DNA of 34,398 nucleotides, taken from contig JAVEES010000107.1 in assembly GCA_030840285.1 (NCBI GenBank), positions 1 through 34,398 on the forward strand, in the 5' to 3' direction. Source of the DNA: Pseudonocardiales bacterium (GTDB lineage Bacteria; Actinomycetota; Actinomycetes; Mycobacteriales; Jatrophihabitantaceae). Shown here one piece after another: positions 24,968-34,398 of the stretch. How positions within the stretch are numbered: position 1 is the first letter of the stretch; each line of letters starts with the position of its first letter. Under the pieces are notes generated by a model that was not told the origin of the DNA, searched no databases, and saw only the letters and a list, made by a program, of their open reading frames with translations. The position numbers and the translations under genes are program-made.

Positions 24968-26292
24968 TGAGCAGCAGCACCGAAGGCGCGGACAAGCGCG
25001 CTCCGCTGAAGGTGGCGCTGCTGGGCTGCGGGGTCGTGGGCTCCGCGGTGGCGCGGTTGCTGAGCGAGCAGGCCGATGATCTGGCCGCTCGGGTCGGCGT
25101 TCCGCTGGAGCTGGCCGGGATCGCGGTTCGCCGGCCTAACCGGCACACCGACGTACCGGCCGAATTGCTGACCACTGACGCCGAAGCCCTGGTCAGCCGT
25201 CCGGACATCGACCTGGTCGTCGAGGTCATCGGCGGTATCGAGCCGGTTCGAAGTCTGCTGCTGACCGCCCTGAAGTCGGGCAAGAGCGTGGTCAGCGCGA
25301 ACAAGGCATTGCTGGCCGAGGACGGTGCGACGTTGCACGCCGCCGCATCGGCCAATGGTGTCGACCTGTACTACGAGGCCGCGGTCGCGGGCGCGATTCC
25401 GCTGCTGCGCCCGCTGCGGGAGTCGCTGGCCGGTGATCGCATCACCCGGGTCATCGGAATCGTCAATGGAACAACCAACTTCATCCTCTCCCGGATGGCG
25501 TCGACCGGCGCCGGGTTCGCCGAGGCGCTGGCGGAGGCGACCGAATTGGGCTATGCCGAAGCGGACCCGACCGCCGACGTGGACGGGTTCGATGCCGCCG
25601 CCAAGGCCGCGATACTGGCGGGACTGGCCTTTCACACCCGGGTGACAACGGCCGACGTGTACCGCGAAGGGATCAGCGGGGTCACCGCGGCCGACGTTGC
25701 CAGTGCCGCCGCGATGGGCTGCACCGTGAAACTGCTCGCCATCTGCGAGCGCACTGAGGCCGACGGCGAGGAACTTGTTTCGGTGCGGGTGCACCCGGCA
25801 ATGATCCCGCTGTCACATCCGCTGGCGGGCGTCGGAGATGCCTTCAATGCTGTGTTCGTAGAGGCCGAGGCCGCCGGATCGCTGATGTTCTACGGACGGG
25901 GAGCCGGCGGCGCTCCCACCGCCAGCGCCGTGCTGGGCGATCTTGTCGCGGTGGCGCGTAACCGGGTCAGCGCGAGCCGAGGCGCGGGCGAAAGCGCCTA
26001 CGCCGATCTGGGCGTGCAGTCGATGGGTGACGTGATGACCCGCTACCACGTCGCCCTGGATGTTGCAGACCGTCCCGGCGTGCTCGCCACGGTCGCGAGC
26101 GCCTTCGCCGACAACGGAGTCAGCATCCAGACCGTCCGGCAGGAAGGGCGGGGAGATGCCGCGACTCTGGTGTTGGTGACGCACACCGCGCCCGATGCCG
26201 CACTGGCCTCGACCGTCGAACGCCTTGCCCAGTTCGACTTCATCCGCCGAGCGGGCAGCGTCATGCGGGTCGAGGGTTTGCCCTCGGACTGA
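24964..26292 (+). CDS. hom: Homoserine dehydrogenase (C-terminal ACT domain)
   Basis: KVALLGCGVVGSAVARLL, SVVSANKALLAE, YEAAVAGAIPLLRPLRESLAGDRITRVIGIVNGTTNFIL; ATGATGA overlap with lysA stop. Confidence 0.96.
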   Translation: MMSSSTEGADKRAPLKVALLGCGVVGSAVARLLSEQADDLAARVGVPLELAGIAVRRPNRHTDVPAELLTTDAEALVSRPDIDLVVEVIGGIEPVRSLLLTALKSGKSVVSANKALLAEDGATLHAAASANGVDLYYEAAVAGAIPLLRPLRESLAGDRITRVIGIVNGTTNFILSRMASTGAGFAEALAEATELGYAEADPTADVDGFDAAAKAAILAGLAFHTRVTTADVYREGISGVTAADVASAAAMGCTVKLLAICERTEADGEELVSVRVHPAMIPLSHPLAGVGDAFNAVFVEAEAAGSLMFYGRGAGGAPTASAVLGDLVAVARNRVSASRGAGESAYADLGVQSMGDVMTRYHVALDVADRPGVLATVASAFADNGVSIQTVRQEGRGDAATLVLVTHTAPDAALASTVERLAQFDFIRRAGSVMRVEGLPSD

Positions 26293-26361
26293 GCCGTCCC
26301 GCTTGCCGGACGCAGCCGCGTCTTCAACAGAGATTGTCCATAGGTAAAAAGGAGAAATCCA

Positions 26362-26391
26362 ATGAACGCGCCGCGGAGTGAGCACCCGTGA
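26362..26391 (+). CDS. Predicted 9-codon upstream ORF (MNAPRSEHP), GTGA-coupled to thrC
   Basis: AAAAAGGAGAAATCCA-ATG strong SD; stop TGA overlaps thrC GTG start; out of frame with thrC. Confidence 0.5.
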   Translation: MNAPRSEHP

Positions 26392-27464
26392 CCGGACGCA
26401 AGTACCAGGGCCAGGCTTGGCCTGGTCTGATCGAGGCGTATCGCGAGCGGTTGCCGGTCACGTCCGGCACGCCCGTGATCACCCTGTTCGAGGGCGGCAC
26501 TCCGCTGGTGCCCACCCGGGCGCTGTCCGAACGGGTCGACGCCGAGGTCTACCTGAAGGTGGAGGGCGCCAACCCGACCGGATCCTTCAAGGACCGCGGC
26601 ATGACGATGGCTATCTCCAAGGCTTCCGAGACGGGTGCGCAGGCGGTCATCTGCGCCTCGACCGGCAATACCTCTGCGTCGGCGGCTGCCTACGCGGTGC
26701 GGGCCGGAATGGTCTGTGCGGTGCTGGTGCCACAGGGAAAGATCGCCCTGGGAAAGATGGCGCAGGCACTCGTGCACGGCGCCCGACTGCTCCAGGTCGA
26801 CGGAAATTTCGACGATTGCCTCGAACTGGCACGAAAACTTGCGGTCGACTATCCCGTTGCCCTGGTGAACTCCGTCAACCCCGACCGGATCGAGGGCCAG
26901 AAGACGGCAGCGTTCGAGATCTGCGACGTTCTCGGCAGGGCACCCGACATTCACTGCATACCGGTCGGCAATGCCGGCAACATCACCGCGTACTGGAAAG
27001 GGTATTCCGAGTACGCGCGGGATGGGGTCGTGTCGGGCACCCCGAAGATGTACGGCTTCCAGGCGGCCGGGGCAGCCCCCATCGTGTTGGGCGCACCGGT
27101 GTTGAAGCCGATGACCATCGCGACGGCCATCCGGATCGGAAACCCAGCATCATGGAGCCAAGCAGAGCAGGCCCGCGACCAATCGGGTGGCTTGATCGAC
27201 TCGGTGACGGACAAAGAGATTCTCGAGGCGTATCGCCTGCTCGCCCGCACCGAGGCGGTCTTCGTCGAACCGGCATCCGCCGCGAGCGTGGCCGGGCTGC
27301 TCAAGGCTGCCCGCGCAGGCCGGGTGGCGGCCGGCTCAACGGTGGTCTGCACGGTGACCGGTAACGGGCTGAAGGACCCCGAGTGGGCGATCGCGGGTGC
27401 CCCGGCGCCGGTGACGATCCCGGTCGACGCACACTCGGCTGCCCTTGAATTGGGCCTGGCTTGA
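26388..27464 (+). CDS. thrC: Threonine synthase
   Basis: GTG start; [59 protein letters not shown]. Confidence 0.96.
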   Translation: MTGRKYQGQAWPGLIEAYRERLPVTSGTPVITLFEGGTPLVPTRALSERVDAEVYLKVEGANPTGSFKDRGMTMAISKASETGAQAVICASTGNTSASAAAYAVRAGMVCAVLVPQGKIALGKMAQALVHGARLLQVDGNFDDCLELARKLAVDYPVALVNSVNPDRIEGQKTAAFEICDVLGRAPDIHCIPVGNAGNITAYWKGYSEYARDGVVSGTPKMYGFQAAGAAPIVLGAPVLKPMTIATAIRIGNPASWSQAEQARDQSGGLIDSVTDKEILEAYRLLARTEAVFVEPASAASVAGLLKAARAGRVAAGSTVVCTVTGNGLKDPEWAIAGAPAPVTIPVDAHSAALELGLA

Positions 27465-28402
27465 TGGCACCGGACTTCATCCAGGAGCCCGTGCGGGCCG
27501 AGGTGCCGGCTACCAGTGCCAACCTCGGCCCGGGTTACGACAGCTTCGGTCTCGCGCTGAGCATCCGCGACCAGGTGAGCGCTCGGCTCATTGAATCCGG
27601 TCTTGAGATAGCGGTCACCGGCGAGGGCACCGACGCCGTCGCGCGCGACGAGACGCACCTCATCATCCGTTCGATGCGCGCGGCCTTCCAACGGCTCGGC
27701 GGGCAACCGGGCGGAATCCGGCTCGACTGCCTCAACCGGATCCCGCACGGGCGGGGACTCGGCTCGTCGGCCGCTGCCATCGTGGCTGGCGTTGAATTGG
27801 CCAGGTCGCTGGTTCGCGACGGCCGCACCCGGCTGGACGACGCGGCCGCGCTGGCCCTTGCCACCGAACTCGAGGGGCACCCGGACAATGTGGCCGCGTG
27901 CCTCTACGGCGGGCTGACGGTCGCGTGGACTGCCGACGGAGTCGGACGGGCCGTCCGTGTAGAGCCCCGGACGGTGCTTCCGGTCGTATTCATCCCGACC
28001 GAACTGTCGGCCACCGAAGCAGCGCGTGCCGCGTTGCCCCAGCAGGTCCCGCATGCCGATGCCGCCTTCAACGCCGCCCGGTCGGCCCTGCTGGTGCTCG
28101 CATTGACCGGACGGCCCGATGTGCTGCTGGCTGCTACCGAGGATCGCCTCCACCAGGCCTACCGGGCGCCCGGGATGCGGGCCAGCGCTGATCTGATGGA
28201 TCGGCTGCGGTCCAGCGGCATCGCAGCGGTGATCTCGGGCGCCGGGTCAAGCGTGCTGGCATTGGCGGCCTCCGCCGATCAGGTGGCCGCCGCGGCGGCC
28301 CTGAGCCCGGACGGGTGGCGATGTGTCGAGCTGACCGTTTCCGGTGGTGCACGGGTCGGGCCGGCCGGTCCGCCGGTGTCCTCAGATCCGTACTCGGAAT
28401 AA
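27464..28402 (+). CDS. thrB: Homoserine kinase (GHMP family)
   Basis: VPATSANLGPGYDSFGLAL, RIPHGRGLGSSAAAIVAGVELA, ISGAGSSVLAL; start overlaps thrC stop (TTGATG). Confidence 0.95.
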   Translation: MAPDFIQEPVRAEVPATSANLGPGYDSFGLALSIRDQVSARLIESGLEIAVTGEGTDAVARDETHLIIRSMRAAFQRLGGQPGGIRLDCLNRIPHGRGLGSSAAAIVAGVELARSLVRDGRTRLDDAAALALATELEGHPDNVAACLYGGLTVAWTADGVGRAVRVEPRTVLPVVFIPTELSATEAARAALPQQVPHADAAFNAARSALLVLALTGRPDVLLAATEDRLHQAYRAPGMRASADLMDRLRSSGIAAVISGAGSSVLALAASADQVAAAAALSPDGWRCVELTVSGGARVGPAGPPVSSDPYSE

Positions 28403-28709
28403 GACACGCCCCTACCCATGTTGTGCAGGCGTGTGAACAGCGTCTAGGCTGTTGACATTCTCGCGGGGCTGCTATTCGTGGCGTACCGCGAAGAACGCAG
28501 CGCGATGACTTTGCGGATGCGATCCTGAGTCGAAGAAATCGTTGAGTCGACGACCTCTAGCCTCACAGGCGAAGCCCGCACCAGCATCGGCTGGGTAGTT
28601 CATTCGATCGGCTCGCCGATCACTCCTGGCGAGAACTCCGCCGAATTACACACCGGCGTATGCCATCACACCTCGGCATACGGCCACCTCGGAAGGATCC
28701 GACACCACA

Positions 28710-30893
28710 GTGACAGACACCCAGGACCAGCTCGACGTCCTGTCCAGCGCCGACGCCTCATCGACCGGCGCCTCCATGAGCCAGCCCACCGGCTCGGTCG
28801 CCCGCGCGAAGCGTCGCTCGGGCTCGCTTTCGGCCATGCTCCTGCCAGAGCTTCAGGCCCTGGCGACCTCGATGGGCATCTCGACCGGCAAGCTCCGTAA
28901 GAGCGACCTGATCGCGGCGATCGAAGGCGTCAACCTCGGTAGCAGCGAAGGGAGCGCCACGCGATCGAGCGCCGCGAAGACGCCCCGGACGGCTGCCCAA
29001 GCGCCGTCGGCGGGCGACAGCATCGCGCCCAGCACGCCGCCCACCGCGACAGCCCCCGAAGCTGCCCGCGACGCTGCCAGCGAGACCAAGCCGCGCACCC
29101 GGCGCGGAGCAAGCCGCCCGGCCGGTCCGGCGCAACCGACCCTCACCGACGGCGAAGCGGCTACTTCCGTCGAGAGCGCTGCACCGAAGGCGGACAACCA
29201 GACGGCGGATGCCGCGACGGAGCAGACCGAGCGGGCGCGTGAGCCTCGCGAGTCCACCGGGGGGCGTGCCAACCGCGAGCCCGGCAACCGTAACCGGGAC
29301 AGCCAGCGGGACAACCAGCGTGACGGCGGCCAGAACCGCGACAGCCAGCGGGACAGCGGCCAGAACCGCGACAGCCAGCGCGACGGCGGCCAGAACCGCG
29401 ACAGCCAGCGCGACGGCGGCCAGAGCCGCGACAGCCAGCGTGACAGCCAGCGCGAGACCCAGCGGGACAGCCAGCGCGACGGCGGCCAGAACCGCGACAG
29501 CCAGCGTGACAACCAGCGCGAGACCCAGCGGGACAGCCAGCGCGACGGCGGCCAGAACCGTGACGGCGGCGGCAACAACCGCAACCAGAGCCAGAACCGT
29601 GACAACAACCGCGCCGACGAGGATGACGACTTCAGCGGTGGCCGTCGTGGGCGGCGCTATCGCGACCGTCGAGGCCGCAACCGTGACCGTTTCGACGGCA
29701 ACACCGCCGGCAACGGTCGCAACGACGCCGAACCGGCGATCAGCGAGGACGACGTCCTTGTTCCGGTAGCCGGCATCCTGGACGCGGTCGAGGACAAGAA
29801 CACGTGGTTCATCCGGACCGCTGGTTACTTCGCGAGCCCCGATGACGTCTATGTCGCGAATTCGCACGTGCGCCGTTTCGGCCTGCGCCGGGGCGATGCG
29901 GTGACCGGGGTCGTCCGGCAACCGCGCGACGGCGAGCGCAAGGAGAAGTTCAATCCGCTGGTGCGGCTGGACACGGTCAACGGGGTCGACCCTGAACAGG
30001 CCAAGAACCGCGTCGAGTTCACGAAGCTGACGCCGCTCTACCCGCAGGACCGGTTGCGCCTGGAGACCGAGCCGCACATCCTGACGACGCGGGTCATCGA
30101 CCTGGTCATGCCGATCGGCAAAGGCCAGCGCGCGCTGATCGTCTCGCCTCCCAAGGCGGGCAAGACCTCTGTGCTGCAGGCGATCGCGAATGCCATTGCG
30201 GTCAACAATCCGGAATGTCACCTCATGGTGGTGCTCGTCGATGAGCGTCCGGAGGAAGTGACGGACATGCAGCGCTCGGTCAAGGGCGAGGTCATCGCCT
30301 CGACCTTCGACCGCCGCCCGCAGGACCACACGATGATCGCCGAACTCTCCATCGAGCGAGCCAAGCGCCTCGTCGAGATGGGCCATGACGTGGTCGTGCT
30401 GCTGGACTCCATCACCCGGCTCGGCCGCGCATACAACCTTGCCGCACCGGCTTCCGGCCGGATCCTGTCCGGAGGTGTCGATTCGACGGCGCTCTACCCA
30501 CCGAAGCGATTCCTCGGCGCTGCTCGCAACATCGAGGACGGTGGCTCGCTCACCATCCTGGCGACGGCGCTCGTTGAGACCGGCTCCACGATGGACACGG
30601 TCATCTTCGAGGAGTTCAAGGGCACCGGCAACGCCGAGCTGATCCTTGATCGCAAGATCGCCGACAAGCGGGTTTTCCCCGCCGTGAACGTCGACACGTC
30701 CGGTACCCGCAAGGAAGAGATCCTGATGTCGCCCGACGAGTTGGCCGTCGTGCTCAAGCTGCGCCGGGTCCTGCATGCGCTGGATCCTCAGCAGGGTATC
30801 GACCTGTTGCTCGACCGGCTCAAGAAGTCGCGGACAAACATCGAGTTCCTGATGCAAATTGCCAAGACCGCACCCGGGTCTGACGATCGGTAG
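28710..30893 (+). CDS. rho: Transcription termination factor Rho with long disordered N-terminal insert
   Basis: Rho_N segment [54 protein letters not shown] (Walker A), [40 protein letters not shown]. Confidence 0.97.
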   Translation: MTDTQDQLDVLSSADASSTGASMSQPTGSVARAKRRSGSLSAMLLPELQALATSMGISTGKLRKSDLIAAIEGVNLGSSEGSATRSSAAKTPRTAAQAPSAGDSIAPSTPPTATAPEAARDAASETKPRTRRGASRPAGPAQPTLTDGEAATSVESAAPKADNQTADAATEQTERAREPRESTGGRANREPGNRNRDSQRDNQRDGGQNRDSQRDSGQNRDSQRDGGQNRDSQRDGGQSRDSQRDSQRETQRDSQRDGGQNRDSQRDNQRETQRDSQRDGGQNRDGGGNNRNQSQNRDNNRADEDDDFSGGRRGRRYRDRRGRNRDRFDGNTAGNGRNDAEPAISEDDVLVPVAGILDAVEDKNTWFIRTAGYFASPDDVYVANSHVRRFGLRRGDAVTGVVRQPRDGERKEKFNPLVRLDTVNGVDPEQAKNRVEFTKLTPLYPQDRLRLETEPHILTTRVIDLVMPIGKGQRALIVSPPKAGKTSVLQAIANAIAVNNPECHLMVVLVDERPEEVTDMQRSVKGEVIASTFDRRPQDHTMIAELSIERAKRLVEMGHDVVVLLDSITRLGRAYNLAAPASGRILSGGVDSTALYPPKRFLGAARNIEDGGSLTILATALVETGSTMDTVIFEEFKGTGNAELILDRKIADKRVFPAVNVDTSGTRKEEILMSPDELAVVLKLRRVLHALDPQQGIDLLLDRLKKSRTNIEFLMQIAKTAPGSDDR
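29295..29558 (+). repeat. In-frame tandem repeat inside rho ([10 protein letters not shown]; 42-bp, 3x30-bp and 2x66-bp units)
   Basis: Units 29295-29336, 29337-29366, 29367-29396, 29397-29426, 29427-29492, 29493-29558; the two 66-bp units differ at one base. Confidence 0.95.
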
Positions 30894-30916
30894 CCGTTAG
30901 CGCCGATTCGTTTCGC

Positions 30917-30957
30917 AAAGCCCCGTCCGGCTCCCTTCCGGGCGGGGCTTTTGCTTT
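30917..30957 (+). terminator. Intrinsic terminator downstream of rho
   Basis: AAAGCCCCGTCCGG-CTCCCTT-CCGGGCGGGGCTTTTGCTTT: GC-rich stem followed by T-rich tract. Confidence 0.85.
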
Positions 30958-31223
30958 CTCGTGCGACCGGTCCCGATTGGTGTGACCGCGCGTTACGCGC
31001 TACGAGTGCAACTTTCAATCCCACCGATGGTCGTTACATGCTCACTCTGCGCGGCATTTAAGCGCCCATCTCACGCACCGATTTCGCACTGTCGACCACC
31101 AAGTAACGGTTGCGTATCGGGTGGTTCGGGGGCGTAGCGCGTAGTGCGGCCGAGTGTCATGGTTGCGTCGATGTAAGCGGTATCAACCGCGCTAATAAAG
31201 GCGTCCACCGAGGGAGACTGGGA

Positions 31224-32486
31224 ATGCGAACAAACCGCGTGGCAGTGGCTGCTCTAGCGGTCGGCCTGGTTGCTGCATCCGTTACTGGCTGTAGCTCGAG
31301 CAAGAAAAAGAGCGGCAGCTCATCCGGCAGCGACCGCGGCCCGATCACGGTGGTTCAGGGTAAGGACAACAACAACGTTCTTCCTGACATTGCCGCATTG
31401 TGGAACAAGGACCACCCCACCGAGAAGGTGACTTTCAGGCAGCAATCCGACTCGGCCGACGACCAGCTTCAGGACCTGGAACAGCACTTCCAGTCCAAGG
31501 ATTCTGGCTATGACGTCGTCTCCGTCGACGTGGTGTGGACCGCGGAATTCGCGGCCAAGGGATGGATCGTCCCGCTGAAGGACCAGTACAACCTCGACAC
31601 CAGCAAGCTGCTGCCGGCGACCGTCAAGTCGGCTACGTACAACGGCACTCTGTTCGCCGCGCCGGCATCCTCGGACGGCGGTTTGCTGTATTACCGCAAG
31701 GACATCATCCCCACCCCGCCGAAGACGTGGGACGAGCTCATCGCGGACTGCGCCAAGAAGGGCTCTGTGAAGGGCTGCTACGCCGGCCAGTTCGCCAACT
31801 ATGAGGGTCTGACGGTCAACGCCGCCGAGGCGATCAACGCCGCCGGCGGGCAGATCGTCAAGGAAGACGGCAAGACGGCCAACGTCAACACGCCCGAAGC
31901 GGCCAAGGGCTTGGACTTCCTGGTGAACGGGTTCAAGCAGGGCTACATCCCCAAGGAGGCCATCGGCTTCAAGGAAGAGGGCAGCCTGAACGCCTTCCAG
32001 GACGGCAACTTGCTGTTCCTGCGCAACTGGCCCTACGCGGACAGCCTGCTGAACACCAACGCCGCCTCCAAGGTCAAGGGTAAGTTCGATATCGCCCCGC
32101 TGCCTGGCCCGAACGGTCACGGCGCCTCGAGTCTCGGTGGCCACAACTGGGCTATCGGTGCCTTCTCCAAGCACAAGGCGACCGCGCTGGACTTCCTCAA
32201 GTTCGCCGAGTCCGACGAGGTCCAGAAGCTCCTGATCAACAAGGCTTCGCTCGCTCCGGTGGTCACAAGCCTGTACAGCGATCCGACGCTGGTGAGCAAG
32301 TTCCCGTACCTGCCGGTGCTGTTGAAGAGCATCGAGACCGCGGTTCCGCGTCCGGTCACGCCGTTCTACCCCGGTGTCACCAAGGCCATCGAGGTGAATA
32401 CGTTCGCCGCGCTGCAGGGTCAGAAGTCGACCCAGCAGGCATTGGCTGACATGCAATCCGCAATCCAGTCGGCGACCAGCGGCTGA
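31224..32486 (+). CDS. Sugar ABC transporter substrate-binding lipoprotein (LpqY/ThuE-like)
   Basis: MRTNRVAVAALAVGLVAASVTGCSSSKKK lipobox; DVVSVDVVWTAEFAAKGWIVPL; LFLRNWPYADSL. Confidence 0.92.
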   Translation: MRTNRVAVAALAVGLVAASVTGCSSSKKKSGSSSGSDRGPITVVQGKDNNNVLPDIAALWNKDHPTEKVTFRQQSDSADDQLQDLEQHFQSKDSGYDVVSVDVVWTAEFAAKGWIVPLKDQYNLDTSKLLPATVKSATYNGTLFAAPASSDGGLLYYRKDIIPTPPKTWDELIADCAKKGSVKGCYAGQFANYEGLTVNAAEAINAAGGQIVKEDGKTANVNTPEAAKGLDFLVNGFKQGYIPKEAIGFKEEGSLNAFQDGNLLFLRNWPYADSLLNTNAASKVKGKFDIAPLPGPNGHGASSLGGHNWAIGAFSKHKATALDFLKFAESDEVQKLLINKASLAPVVTSLYSDPTLVSKFPYLPVLLKSIETAVPRPVTPFYPGVTKAIEVNTFAALQGQKSTQQALADMQSAIQSATSG

Positions 32487-32492
32487 GCAAAT

Positions 32493-32543
32493 CCGTGCGG
32501 CTCAGCGGTGGACCCAATGGGTCAGATCCGTTGAGCCGCGCGG
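32493..32543 (+). other. Intercistronic structured RNA element after the second SBP gene
   Basis: 16-bp stem (2 G.U) 32493-32508/32528-32543 enclosing GACCC-AAT-GGGTC hairpin. Confidence 0.75.
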
Positions 32544-32600
32544 TTTGCGGTCCTACACTCCGAACGAGGTCGTGAGACGTCGGTAGCCCGAGGAGGCTCC

Positions 32601-33617
32601 ATGACAATCGCCGGACCAGCCGCTGGAAGCGCGCAAACCACCCCGACTTCGCCTCCGAAGGCGGTCGCTCGGAACAAGATCAAAACTGGAGAGGGCCGCC
32701 TGGCGTGGATGCTCATCGCGCCGACCGTCCTGCTCCTGGCAGTTATCACCGGTTACCCGATCGTCAAGGCTCTTTATTCGTCCTTTCAGAAGGACTCCGG
32801 GCTGAACGCAGCGACCGGTTTCTTCGATCAAGGCGGCGGTTCAGCCGGTGTGAGCAACTACAAGCACTGGTTGCTGCAACAGTGCCCCGTCCAGGGCGGC
32901 GGCGTCGGAAAGTGTCCGCCCGGCACCCTGGGACATGAGTTCTGGCCCTCCCTTTCGGTCACCGTCGGATTCACCGTGGTGTCGGTGGCCATCGAGGCCG
33001 TCATCGGAATGGGCATGGCGCTGATGATGCATCGCGCCTTCAAGGGCCGCGGCTTGGTGCGCGCCGCGATCCTGGTTCCGTGGGCAATCCCTACCGCAGT
33101 CACCGCAAAGCTCTGGACCGTGGTCTTTGACCCCAACGGCGTCCTGAACAAGGTCCTCGGGACTAACTACCAATGGACGTCGGACAAGTGGCCCGCTCGT
33201 GCGGCTGTCGTCATCGCCGATGTCTGGAAGACGACGCCGTTTATCGCGCTGCTCATTCTCGCCGGTTTGCAAGGGATCGGTGCTGAGCTCTACGAGTCGG
33301 CGAAGGTGGACGGTGCGTCTGCGTGGCAGCGGTTCACCAAGATCACACTGCCTCTGGTAAAGCCGGCGCTCGCCGTCGCGCTGATCTTCCGCACCCTGGA
33401 CGTGCTGCGGATGTATGACCTTCCCAAGATCCTCACCGGTGGCGCCAACGGCACTTCTACCCTGTCGATTCTGGTGGTCGACCAACTGCAGCAAGGTCCG
33501 AACTCGGCGGCCGCGTTGTCGACGATCACCTTCATCTTCATCTTCGGTGTTGCCTTCCTGATGGTCCGCATCTTCGGTGCGAACGTAACGGGAGCATCAA
33601 AGGGGGGAACGAAATGA
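32601..33617 (+). CDS. Sugar ABC transporter permease (MalF/SugA-like)
   Basis: TM segments; EAA loop LYESAKVDGASAWQRFTKITLPLVKPAL. Confidence 0.93.
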   Translation: MTIAGPAAGSAQTTPTSPPKAVARNKIKTGEGRLAWMLIAPTVLLLAVITGYPIVKALYSSFQKDSGLNAATGFFDQGGGSAGVSNYKHWLLQQCPVQGGGVGKCPPGTLGHEFWPSLSVTVGFTVVSVAIEAVIGMGMALMMHRAFKGRGLVRAAILVPWAIPTAVTAKLWTVVFDPNGVLNKVLGTNYQWTSDKWPARAAVVIADVWKTTPFIALLILAGLQGIGAELYESAKVDGASAWQRFTKITLPLVKPALAVALIFRTLDVLRMYDLPKILTGGANGTSTLSILVVDQLQQGPNSAAALSTITFIFIFGVAFLMVRIFGANVTGASKGGTK

Positions 33618-34398
33618 CCCAGGCAGTGGAGCGTCCGGCCCGCCGGCCGGTAGTGGTCGACTCCAACTCAGGCCCGAAGAAGAAGCTGAGCGGCGGCGAC
33701 ATCGCGGGGATCGCCTCCATCGCGGTGATCATCATCTGGTGCCTGTTGCCGTTCTACTGGATGGTCGTCATGGCCTTCCGCGACAAGGACTACACCTTCT
33801 CGACCACCCCGTGGCCGACCCACATCACGCTCGACAACTTCCGCTTCGCGTTCAACACTACGAACAACCACTTCGGCAGGTCATTGATCAACGGCCTGAT
33901 CATCGGTGGCGTGGTGACCGCGCTCGCCATGATGATCGGTGTCTTCGCCGGTTACGCGTTGGCGCGCCTGCAGTTCCGTGGCAAGTTCTTCGTTCTGGCT
34001 GCGATCCTGGGCGCCTCGATGTTCCCGGGTGTCGCGGTGCTGACCCCGCTCTTCAAGCTGTTCACCGATCTGGGCTGGCTCGGCACCTACCAAGCGCTGA
34101 TCATCCCGCAGATTTCAGCGTCGTTGCCGCTGGCCGTTTATACGCTGAGCAGCTTCTTCGCGGACATGCCCTGGGAGCTGGAACAGGCGGCCCGGGTTGA
34201 CGGGGCGACGCCGGGGCAGGCATTCCGGCTCGTCATCTTCCCGTTGGCCGCACCGGCACTCTTTACCACCGCAATCCTGGTCTTCCTCGCGGTGTGGAAC
34301 GAGTACCTGCTGACCAGCGTGCTTTACAACGGAAATGACAAGGTCGCGACACCTACAGTCGCTATCGCCAAGTTCACGGCCGGTCCGCACGTTGTCCC
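33614..34398 (+). CDS. Sugar ABC transporter permease (MalG/SugB-like), truncated by window end
   Basis: ATGA overlap with upstream permease; MTQAVERPARRPVVVDSNSG...; EAA loop ELEQAARVDGATPGQAFRLVIFPLAAPAL; open at edge so absent from ORF track. Confidence 0.93.
   Translation, partial: MTQAVERPARRPVVVDSNSGPKKKLSGGDIAGIASIAVIIIWCLLPFYWMVVMAFRDKDYTFSTTPWPTHITLDNFRFAFNTTNNHFGRSLINGLIIGGVVTALAMMIGVFAGYALARLQFRGKFFVLAAILGASMFPGVAVLTPLFKLFTDLGWLGTYQALIIPQISASLPLAVYTLSSFFADMPWELEQAARVDGATPGQAFRLVIFPLAAPALFTTAILVFLAVWNEYLLTSVLYNGNDKVATPTVAIAKFTAGPHVV

Noticed and set aside
24811-25794. 327-aa minus-strand ORF opposite lysA/hom
   Set aside because: Shadow ORF with biased composition.
26378-27364. 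328-aa plus-strand ORF overlapping thrC
   Set aside because: Alternate frame of thrC; Arg/Gly-rich composition and no family motifs.
26043-28153. Long minus-strand ORFs opposite hom/thrC/thrB (26043-26954, 26951-28153)
   Set aside because: Shadow ORFs from high third-position GC opposite confidently identified genes.
29295-29558. Possible CRISPR-like array
   Set aside because: Contiguous in-frame coding repeats without unique spacers.
28853-29608. Antisense ORF with [10 protein letters not shown] repeats
   Set aside because: Reverse-frame translation of the rho tandem repeat; no independent coding evidence.
28758-30857. 699-aa antisense ORF across rho
   Set aside because: Low-complexity V/A/L composition mirrors the rho repeat and GC-rich codon bias; the plus strand encodes unmistakable Rho.
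31320-32456. 378-aa minus-strand ORF opposite the second SBP
   Set aside because: Shadow ORF; plus strand has a clear lipoprotein SBP.

Overview
GC-rich actinobacterial-type DNA in two parts. (A) ~1-19.9 kb: an accessory catabolic island. It encodes an L-fucose/arabinose-isomerase-like protein (cut by the window edge), two FGGY sugar kinases, a ribulose-phosphate-3-epimerase-like protein, an M42 peptidase, a BtpA/SgcQ-family protein, a class I mannose-6-P-isomerase-like protein, a DUF1355 glutamine-amidotransferase-like protein, a Tat-type lipoprotein/permease ABC sugar importer without an ATPase, M24, M20 and M28 peptidases, an amidase, and two LacI regulators. Four intergenic sites share the motif GAAATCGATTTC (two perfect, one 11/12, one 10/12); three of them sit in or beside good sigma70-like promoters, which supports a single LacI regulon. 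The M42 + Rpe-like + BtpA set resembles the uncharacterised E. coli sgc locus (SgcX/SgcE/SgcQ), here with ABC transport and FGGY kinases instead of a PTS. This is my best candidate for an undescribed system. (B) ~20-34.4 kb: conserved core, namely tRNA-Arg(CCG), DUF305, DUF3105, argS, lysA, hom, thrC, thrB, rho (with a recently expanded [10 protein letters not shown] repeat in its N-terminal disordered insert), then a second sugar ABC importer (SBP-permease-permease, running off the window). Also notable: a 9-codon ORF translationally coupled to thrC, strong hairpins directly after both SBP genes, a symmetric 56-bp GTTGATCAAC element beside the tRNA 3' end, and a leaderless-looking promoter. 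All family assignments are from reading the protein sequences; no searches were run.
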